Assembly: GCA_017634595.1 (NCBI GenBank) | Contig: JAGBNC010000024.1 | Span: 1-64,000, forward strand | DNA: 64,000 bases | Reading direction: 5' to 3' | Source: Bacteroidales bacterium | GTDB taxonomy: Bacteria; Bacteroidota; Bacteroidia; Bacteroidales; UBA932 | Shown here: positions 25,076 through 32,513 of the stretch, one piece after another | Position numbering within the stretch: the first letter of the stretch is position 1 | Layout: each line of letters begins with the position of its first letter | Position numbers and translations under genes: made by a program | Notes under the pieces: generated by a model | Seen by the model: only the letters and a program-made list of their open reading frames with translations | What the model was told of the DNA's origin: nothing | Database searches by the model: none

Positions 25076-25818
25076 CCGGCGAAAACGATCTTGCAGATGA
25101 AGCTCTGCACGCCCTCGAAAAGTCCTTCCACGAACCAGGCTCCGTCGGCGCCCTGGGCACGCACCAGCTGGACATTGCTGCCCAAGCGAACCTCGCGGTT
25201 GTAGTTGATAAAGAAGTCGGAGACCCTTTTTGCCATAGTCTCGCTCTCAGGCAGGCAGTCCATTGCCCAGGCAGGATACTTGGCGTTGTTGGCATGCAGA
25301 TTATAGTCGATGTCCGTGTAGGTCACCACATGCACTCCGGCGTCTTCCTTGACGGCATCCCTTGGGAACAGGATCTTGGGAGCGTCAGGCTGCAAGGCCC
25401 TTTCGCCGCACTGCGCTTCCATGGGGAACACATCGGCAATGCTGTCCGGTTTGGCAATGCTGCGGGCGGCAATGTCCATCACCACCCAGGAACTCGTCGC
25501 CCTCACCAGGCTCTCTCCCTGAGCCGACAGCATACGGTAGTCCCTGGTAAAGTAGGGCCCCTTGACCCCGCTGTGCCATGTCTCCAGCTTGACGGACTCG
25601 GAGATGGTGGGATAAGCATCGAAATGTATTGCATTGCGTACAAGTATCCATCCAAGTCCCCTCTCGTGGAGCACGAAGTCGGAAGCCCCGAGCTGGGTGG
25701 CGCCGCGCACCGCAAGCTGCTGGGCGATATCGAAGAAGGATGAAGGACGCAGCATGTAGCTGTTGTCAATGAAGTAGCTGGGGACGATATAGTCGTCGCG
25801 GAATTTATCGGAGATCAT
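25072..25818 (-). CDS. Acyl-ACP thioesterase (FatA-like)
   Basis: A 248-residue double-hotdog thioesterase that releases fatty acids from acyl carrier protein. The second hotdog carries the catalytic region DIDYNLHANNAKY with the Asn-x-His pattern. The first has the family's GWILVRN and PTISESVKLETW strands. Length is normal for bacterial members. It overlaps sprT-like by 4 nt and is overlapped at its start by the NIF3 gene (14 nt), so all three are translated from one mRNA. Confidence 0.9.
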   Translation of the reverse strand: MISDKFRDDYIVPSYFIDNSYMLRPSSFFDIAQQLAVRGATQLGASDFVLHERGLGWILVRNAIHFDAYPTISESVKLETWHSGVKGPYFTRDYRMLSAQGESLVRATSSWVVMDIAARSIAKPDSIADVFPMEAQCGERALQPDAPKILFPRDAVKEDAGVHVVTYTDIDYNLHANNAKYPAWAMDCLPESETMAKRVSDFFINYNREVRLGSNVQLVRAQGADGAWFVEGLFEGVQSFICKIVFAG

Positions 25819-26590
25819 CGTATTGTATCGGATTTGTGTTAATATCTGTAGGGATTATCGCAAGGCCCGGGAAAGCGCCTTCGAGTATGCTGCAGAGCAG
25901 ATCTACCGTGTATTGCTCGCTCTGGTAGTGTCCAAGTTCGGCTAGCAGCATGCCGTCGTTTTCGAAGTAATCGTGATAGTGGAATTCGCCGCTGATGAAA
26001 CAGTCAGCGCCGGCACGTACGGCGTCACGCATAAGGAAAGCACCGGCGCCGCCGCAAAGGGCTACCTTATGTATTGGTTTGCCGCTGCATTCAGAATGGC
26101 GGAGACATTCAACAAGGAACGTATCTTTTATGCGCGCCAGGAACTCCTTGTCTGTCTCGGGCTCAGGAAGGATACCCACAAGCCCGGACCCTGCATCTTC
26201 TCCGTCCTTCGGCTGCAGCCACTCAAGGTCCAGCAGCCCGATGCGTCCTGCAATCTCGAAGTTGACTCCCCCGGAAGCATTGTCAAGGCTGGTATGCGCA
26301 GAATAGATGGCGATCCCTTCCTTAAGGGCCTTGTACACACAGCGTTGCTGATAAGTAGCATCACTCACTTGCTTAAGGGAGTGGAACAGCAGCGGATGGT
26401 GTGAGACGATGAGGCCGCAGCCCTTAGCCGCCGCTTCCTCCACCACCGCCTCCGTCACATCGAGGCACACCAACACCTTGCGCACATCCGCGCCCGGGAA
26501 GCCCACCTGCAAGCCTGAATTATCCCACTCATCCTGCAGCCTCAGCGGAGCCACTCGCTCAATTGCTGATATAATATCTTTGACTATCAT
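25805..26590 (-). CDS. NIF3-like dinuclear-metal hexameric protein
   Basis: A 261-residue NIF3/YbgI-family protein. Metal-binding motifs are visible: SHHPLLFH (about 64-71), HTSLDNA, and FISGEFHYHDY near the C-terminus with a later histidine in ELGHYQSEQ. Family members form hexameric rings with two metals per subunit. Roles proposed include a GTP cyclohydrolase-like activity, but the function is unsettled. Starting at 26590 puts the canonical MIVKDII start only 6 nt after a -7 box, so the operon's mRNA may be leaderless. Confidence 0.9.
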   Translation of the reverse strand: MIVKDIISAIERVAPLRLQDEWDNSGLQVGFPGADVRKVLVCLDVTEAVVEEAAAKGCGLIVSHHPLLFHSLKQVSDATYQQRCVYKALKEGIAIYSAHTSLDNASGGVNFEIAGRIGLLDLEWLQPKDGEDAGSGLVGILPEPETDKEFLARIKDTFLVECLRHSECSGKPIHKVALCGGAGAFLMRDAVRAGADCFISGEFHYHDYFENDGMLLAELGHYQSEQYTVDLLCSILEGAFPGLAIIPTDINTNPIQYDDLR

Positions 26591-26596
26591 AGATTG

Positions 26597-26626
26597 CAAA
26601 TATACTATTTTCAATTTGGTTCGCAA
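26597..26626 (-). promoter_or_regulatory. Promoter of the NIF3-thioesterase-SprT operon
   Basis: On the minus strand, TTG (26626-26624), a 19-bp spacer and TATATTTG (26604-26597). The ATG at 26590 begins 6 nt after the -7 box. Confidence 0.75.
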
Positions 26627-26647
26627 TCCTGAATGTGCGAAGGACGC

Positions 26648-26681
26648 CTATCGATAATTGAAAATAATGTTTAACTTTACA
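26648..26681 (+). promoter_or_regulatory. Repeated regulatory element, copy 1 (upstream of GH89)
   Basis: A 34-nt stretch beginning CTATCGATAATTGAAAAT and ending in the -7-like TAACTTTACA. It matches 28987-29021 with two substitutions and one indel. It lies 51 nt before the GH89 start. The conserved part includes ATTGAAAATAAT, possibly an operator. Confidence 0.65.
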
Positions 26682-26732
26682 ACTCGACGGCATTGAGCCG
26701 CCCGTGTTTATTTACAATATAATTAACTGAAT

Positions 26733-28922
26733 ATGAAAACGATACATACTCTTTTAGTAGCAGTAGCCGCATTGCTTATTTCCTGCACCGGCCGCGTTGT
26801 CCCGACAGACGGGAGCGCAGGCGCCGAGGCTGCAAAGGCCGTTGTTGAAAGGACATTCGGGCACTTCCCCACTAATGTTCATTTTGAACTGGCCGAGGTT
26901 CAGGATTCTTCTCTTCGCTACAGCACTGAAGTCACTGACGGGGTCCTGACTGTGACCGGAAGCACGCCTGTGGCCATCTGCCGGGGGTTTTATGACTATA
27001 TTCTCCGCGGCGGTTACGGTATCGCATCATGGAGCGGGAACCGTCTGCAGCTGCCCCACCACCTTCCCGACGAGGCTTTGAGGGAAGTTGTTTCCCCTTA
27101 CCGTATGCACCTTTACCAGAATGTCTGCACCTACGGCTACACCTATCCTTTCTGGGGATGGGAGCAATGGGAGAAAGAGATTGACTGGATGGCCCTGCAC
27201 GGCTTCGACATGCCTCTTTCTCCTATTGGCGGAGAGACCATTTTAGCAAGGGTCTGGAAGAATATGGGCCTTTCGGACAAGGAGATAAAGGATTATTTCA
27301 CGGGGCCGGCACATCTTCCATGGATGAGGATGGGGAATATGGCCCATTACTGCGGAGGGATGAGCGATGAGTGGTTCGATGCCCAGATAGCCCTGGAACA
27401 CAGAATAGACAGCCGAGAGAAGGAACTCGGAATGACTCCTATCTATCAGGGGTTTGCGGGCTTTGTCCCTGCCGCTTTCGCAGAACATTTTCCTGAAGCG
27501 GACATTACCGAGACCATCTGGAGCAAGCTCTCCCCGGAAGACCATAACCATATGCTTTCACCTCTGGACCCGCTGTTCAAGGAGGTGGGCGTCGGCTTTA
27601 TTCGTGAGTGGGAGAAGGAATTCGGCAAGGGAAAGTATTATCTCATTGATAGTTTCAACGAGATGAAGGTGCCTTTCGGGCCACTTGGGAGCAAGCAGCG
27701 TAGTGAGAATCTTCGTTTTTACTCCGAGAATCTTTACGATACCGTCCGGGAGGCCAATCCGGATGCCGTCTGGGTGCTACAGGGATGGATGTTCGGATAC
27801 CAGAGGGAGAAGGAATGGGATCCTTCCAGCGTGAGGGATCTTCTCAGCGGAGCTCCCAATGGCAAGTTGCTCGTGATAGACCTCGCTGTGGATTTCAATG
27901 AATTCGTTTGGAAAAACGACAAAAGCTGGGACTATTTCGATGGCTTTTTCGGGAAGGACTGGATTTGGAGCACAACGCCTAACTTCGGTGGAAGGACCGC
28001 TCTTGTGGGAACGTTGGATTTCCTTCTTAACAGCCATCTGGAGGCGTCCGCTTCACAGAATAAGGGTAATCTTGTAGGTTACGGCACATCGCCTGAAGGT
28101 GTTGAAAATAACGAGATTGTGTATGAGGCAATTTCCGCCGGAGGCTGGAGTGACGCAGAAATAGATATTCAGGCGTTTCTGGACAACTATACGGTGGCTC
28201 GCTACGGGAAGCAGGCGCCTGGTCTGAAGACCTTCTGGCAAGAGATACTTCAATCACAATATTCCAATTTTACCAACAATGCCCGCTTCCGCTGGCAAAG
28301 GCGTCCGCCCTTCCGCACGCCTCATACCATGAATGTTAATGAGCATTATTTCAAGGCCATAGAAAGTTTCATTTCCGAAAAGGATGCTTTTAGGGGGAAC
28401 CGTCTGTATGAGGTTGATGCGATAGGGTTTGCGGGAATGTACCTGGCCGGCAAGGCTGACATTGTGCTGGATTCCCTTTACCTTGCAGTTGACAGGAAAG
28501 AGTTTGATGCAGCGAAGGAAAAGGAATCGCTGCTGGTCGATATTCTTCTTGATGCAGACAAACTCCTTGAGTCACATCCCCTTTGGAGGGCTCAGCGCTG
28601 GATTGACTTTGCCCGCGCAGCGGCTTTCAGCCCTGAGGAGGCCGATTTGTTCGAACTTGAGGCCAAGAAACTGATCTCCATCTGGGGAGGACGCTCCCTA
28701 TATGATTACTCGGCGAGGGTATGGTCCGGGCTCATCCGTGACTACTATGTTCCACGTCTCAAATACTATTTCGACACTGTAATTGCCGGGGAGAAGCCCG
28801 ATATGGCAAGCTTCGACAACAGCGGATTCCCAGCAAGGCCCGGGCTTAGCCCGCAGCAGAAGTATAGTTCCCCTGTCAAGGCCGCAGCCGAACTCGTTGA
28901 AAAGTACAAGGAAATCCACTGA
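26733..28922 (+). CDS. Alpha-N-acetylglucosaminidase lipoprotein (GH89)
   Basis: A 729-residue GH89 (NAGLU) enzyme with a lipoprotein signal (lipobox LLISC). It hydrolyses terminal alpha-linked GlcNAc, as found on some mucin glycans and in heparan sulfate. Domain order fits the family: a small N-domain (to about 120), then the TIM barrel starting at YQNVCTYGYTYPFWGWEQW. The catalytic motif DSFNEM has its glutamate at about 310, and an all-helical C-domain follows. No SusCD pair is adjacent, so it is not in a classic PUL. Preceded by regulatory element copy 1, which it shares with the downstream peptide/adhesin pair. Confidence 0.93.
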   Translation: MKTIHTLLVAVAALLISCTGRVVPTDGSAGAEAAKAVVERTFGHFPTNVHFELAEVQDSSLRYSTEVTDGVLTVTGSTPVAICRGFYDYILRGGYGIASWSGNRLQLPHHLPDEALREVVSPYRMHLYQNVCTYGYTYPFWGWEQWEKEIDWMALHGFDMPLSPIGGETILARVWKNMGLSDKEIKDYFTGPAHLPWMRMGNMAHYCGGMSDEWFDAQIALEHRIDSREKELGMTPIYQGFAGFVPAAFAEHFPEADITETIWSKLSPEDHNHMLSPLDPLFKEVGVGFIREWEKEFGKGKYYLIDSFNEMKVPFGPLGSKQRSENLRFYSENLYDTVREANPDAVWVLQGWMFGYQREKEWDPSSVRDLLSGAPNGKLLVIDLAVDFNEFVWKNDKSWDYFDGFFGKDWIWSTTPNFGGRTALVGTLDFLLNSHLEASASQNKGNLVGYGTSPEGVENNEIVYEAISAGGWSDAEIDIQAFLDNYTVARYGKQAPGLKTFWQEILQSQYSNFTNNARFRWQRRPPFRTPHTMNVNEHYFKAIESFISEKDAFRGNRLYEVDAIGFAGMYLAGKADIVLDSLYLAVDRKEFDAAKEKESLLVDILLDADKLLESHPLWRAQRWIDFARAAAFSPEEADLFELEAKKLISIWGGRSLYDYSARVWSGLIRDYYVPRLKYYFDTVIAGEKPDMASFDNSGFPARPGLSPQQKYSSPVKAAAELVEKYKEIH

Positions 28923-28986
28923 GAACATAAAACTCCTTCTTGCCCCATTGACGGCAGCTCCCTCAAGCGGCTCAGTGGCTTGACAT

Positions 28987-29021
28987 CTATCGATTATTGA
29001 AAATAATTGTTTATCTTTACA
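28987..29021 (+). promoter_or_regulatory. Repeated regulatory element, copy 2 (upstream of small peptide 2/adhesin)
   Basis: A 35-nt stretch beginning CTATCGATTATTGAAAAT and ending TATCTTTACA, almost the same as 26648-26681. It contains the near-palindrome CGATTATT-GAA-AATAATTG. The TATCTTTA is a plausible -7 box 37 nt before the ATG at 29059. Confidence 0.65.
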
Positions 29022-29058
29022 TCTTGTAATTTACACGCAACTAAATAACCTATTAAAA

Positions 29059-29187
29059 ATGAGCGTTTTATCTTATACCGCACCACTCTGTAGAATCTAC
29101 GCTGTAGCGGTTCAGCAGATTATCTGCCAATCAAATCTCAACAAGGTGGTCATCAATTATGATGACGAAGAAATCGAACTCTCCTAA
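29059..29187 (+). CDS. CQS-motif small peptide 2 (42 aa)
   Basis: A 42-codon gene with the block Y-T-A-P, 12 residues, I-C-Q-S (residues 6-25) and an acidic tail (NYDDEEIELS). The middle region (RIYAVAVQQII) is more hydrophobic than in the other copies but too short and uncharged to be a normal signal peptide. It ends 11 nt before the adhesin gene and has a plausible promoter, element copy 2. Function unknown; paralogues at 12379, 16429 and 45670. Confidence 0.72.
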   Translation: MSVLSYTAPLCRIYAVAVQQIICQSNLNKVVINYDDEEIELS

Positions 29188-29198
29188 ACTTGACAACC

Positions 29199-32100
29199 AT
29201 GAGAATTAATTGTTTTGTTTTAACAGCCCTCTGCGCTGTACTTCTGGCATCCTGCACCTCCAAGGAGCTGGTAATTGATACTGCCCTTGATCAAACCTCG
29301 GGAGTCAAACTAATCAAAATCACCATTACTGCCAACCTGGAAGGCACCAAGGCCGATATGGCTGGCGAGAGTGGGACTGCTTGGACTTGGAAATCAGGAG
29401 ACAAACTCGCCGTATATGACGGCATTGAAAAGCGCGAATTTACTCTTGACGATTCCGCCTCTGGTTCATCTGTTGCCAAGTTTACAGGCGAGGTCGCCGA
29501 GGGGTTTTCCTCTCTCCGAGCCGTATTCCCCTACGCTGCGGCCGGGGACTCGTTTGAGACTCCTTCTATTCCCTCAACACAGACTATTTCGGACGGATCT
29601 ATAGACCCCAATGCCATGATTGCTATTGCCAATCAGGCAGACAAGGTTTCTGACGATGAATACAATTTTTATTTTACCAGCGGCGTAAGTCTGCTTAGAT
29701 TTACTCCCCCAGCAAACGCTACCAAGGTGATCCTCCTTGCCGCAACCAAAGGCGAAGCCCTCGCTGGTGAATCCCCTTCTGTAACTGTCGAACTTGGTTC
29801 AGCTGCTGATGGAACCAAGCGCTTCTGGGCCGCCGTGAATCCAGCCGTTTATCATGGTATAAAAGTCTTTACTCGTACGGCATCAGAAGATGCAACTAAA
29901 GGGACCAATGCAAATATTGACCTTAGCGCAGCTGGAACAGGAAAGAACCTTGGTAATCTTTCCGGTGGCGCAAAGGTAGGCTTAATCGAGAATGCAGATG
30001 ATTATATAGCTTTCGCAAATGCGTTCAAAAGCGGTGACTACGATACCAGCATCAATGTTTATGTGCTCGGGGACATGGATTTCAGCGGAAAGTCTTTCAC
30101 AACCGTTGACAACGACACTTACAAATATGGCGGTACTTGGAATGGCAACGGCCATTTACTGAAAAACATCACTGCCACCAATGTACCTATGTTTTACACT
30201 CCTGCAGGTGCTGTTCTTAATGATATCATAATTGATAAATCCTGCCGGTTCACAAAAAGCACTGCAGCGGCAGGTCACTGGGGCATTATCGCCCGCACAC
30301 TTGAGCCGGGTGGTGAGATGAACAGATGCACAGTGAACTGCGACTGGAATTTTGAATATGTGGCTACAGCGGGAGTCGGTTATGGCGCCCTTGTCGGGCG
30401 GACAACCGGTACCCTCACGGGCTGTACAATGAACGGAGATATTATCTACACTCGCACTCGCACCGACAAAGAAACTGAATCAGCATACATTGGCGGTCTT
30501 GCAGGCTACCTTAATTCGTCGGGGTCCTATACAGGCAGCATGACTGATTGCAAGATGAACGGAAACGTGGTTTTCAATTGTCCGGATGAAGATAAATGTC
30601 CCACGGCACAGACCTCAAATAAATACTTCCAGGTAGGAGGAGTAGTAGGTTACTCAAAGGGCACCGTTTGCGATTGTCACATGTATGGTGACATTGAATA
30701 TTACGACCACACTTGGAACACTTTCCTCGGCGGAGTTGTTGGCAACCAAGAAGGCTCTTCGTATGTTGACGGCTGCACAATGAATGGCAACTTGACCGCC
30801 AAGCAGCAGTATGCCACGACTTCATACCAGCGCCTTTTCGTTGGTGGTGTTGTGGGCAGGGCGGCCGCAACTGCGCAAGTAAAGAATTGTTCTAATATTG
30901 CAGGTAAAACAATATCCGTTGGATCCAGGACAAACAATCTTGTCGCTGGCGGTGTGATTGGTTCAGTTCTTGGAAGCGCAGCCATTTCCTCCTGCGAGAA
31001 CAACATGACAATAAAACAATCTGAATACGGATCCAAACAGATGTATATCGGCGGCATCTGCGGAGTTATTTCTGCAGGCACCATCTCCGACGTCCAGAAT
31101 AACGGACCTATTACCGTTGATCAATTCAGTTCAGAGAGTAGCGGAACAGTTCGCGTCGGCGGTGTGATTGGTTCATGCTCAGTCGATCTAGACGGCGGCA
31201 AGATCACTTCCAACAAGTCTGGAATCCACAACACTGCCCAGGTCTACACCCATGCCAACGAAAGTAGTTTGGGCTACAGCCATGCTAATTTTGGGGGTGT
31301 TGTAGGTGTAATGAGTGGCAATGCTTCAAATCTGACAAATGCCGGCAAGGTCTATATCAATTTCGGCGACAATAAAGATGACACCAAGCTACTGAAGCAT
31401 GTGGCGGCAGGCGGCATTATCGGCCGTTTGAGCGCAGCAAAAACAGTCAAAGGTTGCATCAACACAGCAGAAGTTCAGTTCCGCTATTGGGGGACAGACA
31501 AAAAGGACGACCGTATAGAATATATCGGCGGAATCGTGGGATGCGTTATGACAGGACAGCATGGAGGCGGAATTGCAGCTAGTATCCAGAATTGCACCTG
31601 TTCCGGAAGAATAAATGAATCCGTCAACAATGACAGCTATATCTCCGGAGACTTCACCAAAGGGAAGTGCGTAGGCGGTATAGTAGGCGCAATTATAGGG
31701 ACAGCAGATTCAAGGGCTGTTTTAAGCGGATGCGTTTGCAACTCGACTACTCAGCATGTTTCCTCAGTCGGCTATTTCGGAGGAATTGCAGGCAGTGCAG
31801 ATTATGTGGATATCACATCCTGCAGAACAACCGTAAATATCCAGGCAAAGCGCATCGGAGGGATAGCTGCGATGCCGAGAAGCACCACTATCTCTGGCTG
31901 CTATGTACAGAATTGCACTCTGAAAAATTTCGATCAGTGCGGAGGCATTGCAAATGCTAGTAACAACGGCTACCTCATCATTCAGGATAATATCGTCCGG
32001 AATGTCAGCTTCGAATCTCAGGGAAATATCAATGCCGCCAATTTCGGTGCAATAGCCCGCAATCCTGTTGCAGCAACCACCATAGAGAACAACGGCATAA

Positions 32101-32219
32101 GCGGCTCTTACAAGAATAATGGGGCCACGACGGCTTTCTCAACAACATATGCCCCATATACAGGCAACGGAACATTTACCTGTGCCGAAGGGAAAGAGAA
32201 TTATATCATTTCGAATTAA
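29199..32219 (+). CDS. Large repeat-rich adhesin-like lipoprotein with GLUG-type repeats
   Basis: A 1006-residue lipoprotein (lipobox LLASC). The N-terminal ~250 residues are fimbrillin-like (GTKADMAG, WTWKSGDKLAVYDG, a YPYAAAGD-like strand). From about residue 300 to the end, a beta-helix-like region repeats G-G-V-V-G/G-G-I-x-G followed by a C-x-N/M-x-G turn roughly every 30-50 residues (such as VGGVVGYSKGTVCDCHM and GGICGVISAGTISDVQNNG), as in GLUG-motif adhesins. A TTG at 29190 precedes the ATG at 29199, which gives the normal signal peptide. A terminator follows. Confidence 0.8.
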   Translation: MRINCFVLTALCAVLLASCTSKELVIDTALDQTSGVKLIKITITANLEGTKADMAGESGTAWTWKSGDKLAVYDGIEKREFTLDDSASGSSVAKFTGEVAEGFSSLRAVFPYAAAGDSFETPSIPSTQTISDGSIDPNAMIAIANQADKVSDDEYNFYFTSGVSLLRFTPPANATKVILLAATKGEALAGESPSVTVELGSAADGTKRFWAAVNPAVYHGIKVFTRTASEDATKGTNANIDLSAAGTGKNLGNLSGGAKVGLIENADDYIAFANAFKSGDYDTSINVYVLGDMDFSGKSFTTVDNDTYKYGGTWNGNGHLLKNITATNVPMFYTPAGAVLNDIIIDKSCRFTKSTAAAGHWGIIARTLEPGGEMNRCTVNCDWNFEYVATAGVGYGALVGRTTGTLTGCTMNGDIIYTRTRTDKETESAYIGGLAGYLNSSGSYTGSMTDCKMNGNVVFNCPDEDKCPTAQTSNKYFQVGGVVGYSKGTVCDCHMYGDIEYYDHTWNTFLGGVVGNQEGSSYVDGCTMNGNLTAKQQYATTSYQRLFVGGVVGRAAATAQVKNCSNIAGKTISVGSRTNNLVAGGVIGSVLGSAAISSCENNMTIKQSEYGSKQMYIGGICGVISAGTISDVQNNGPITVDQFSSESSGTVRVGGVIGSCSVDLDGGKITSNKSGIHNTAQVYTHANESSLGYSHANFGGVVGVMSGNASNLTNAGKVYINFGDNKDDTKLLKHVAAGGIIGRLSAAKTVKGCINTAEVQFRYWGTDKKDDRIEYIGGIVGCVMTGQHGGGIAASIQNCTCSGRINESVNNDSYISGDFTKGKCVGGIVGAIIGTADSRAVLSGCVCNSTTQHVSSVGYFGGIAGSADYVDITSCRTTVNIQAKRIGGIAAMPRSTTISGCYVQNCTLKNFDQCGGIANASNNGYLIIQDNIVRNVSFESQGNINAANFGAIARNPVAATTIENNGISGSYKNNGATTAFSTTYAPYTGNGTFTCAEGKENYIISN

Positions 32220-32256
32220 CCGTTCTTCTAACGACTGTTTCCCAAATTAGTTATGA

Positions 32257-32287
32257 GTACCCGTGTATAAGCCCGGGTACTTTTTTT
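32257..32287 (+). terminator. Terminator after the adhesin gene
   Basis: A 7-bp stem (GTACCCG at 32257-32263 with CGGGTAC at 32274-32280) followed by seven T residues. Confidence 0.8.
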
Positions 32288-32346
32288 ATCCACTGCTTTT
32301 GTCTATTTTTCCCTTGCTTCGGCGGTCTCCACCACCTGAGGCTTCA

Positions 32347-32380
32347 CGAAGACGAAAAAGATGCCTGTTTTTTGTCTTCG
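32347..32380. repeat. Imperfect hairpin in the spacer before the EEP/SusCD locus
   Basis: CGAAGACGAAAAA (32347-32359) pairs with TTTTTTGTCTTCG (32368-32380) at 12 of 13 positions, with an 8-nt loop. It sits upstream of the locus promoter. It could be a leftover terminator or a structural element; nothing else is visible in 32288-32443. Confidence 0.5.
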
Positions 32381-32443
32381 CGGGCAAAGGGGCGAGCTGA
32401 ATCCGCCCTCTGGGTCACGTGGAAAAATCCTGGCCGCCGCGCC

Positions 32444-32474
32444 TTGTTTCATACAAATATTTTGATTACATTTG
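32444..32474 (+). promoter_or_regulatory. Promoter of the EEP/SusCD locus
   Basis: TTG at 32444-32446, a 20-bp spacer and TACATTTG at 32467-32474. The ATG at 32514 is 39 nt downstream. No other promoter of this quality was seen up to 45.6 kb, so it may drive the whole locus. Confidence 0.7.
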
Positions 32475-32513
32475 TAAGTTACATAACTATTACTATTAAC
32501 CGATACACTATTG

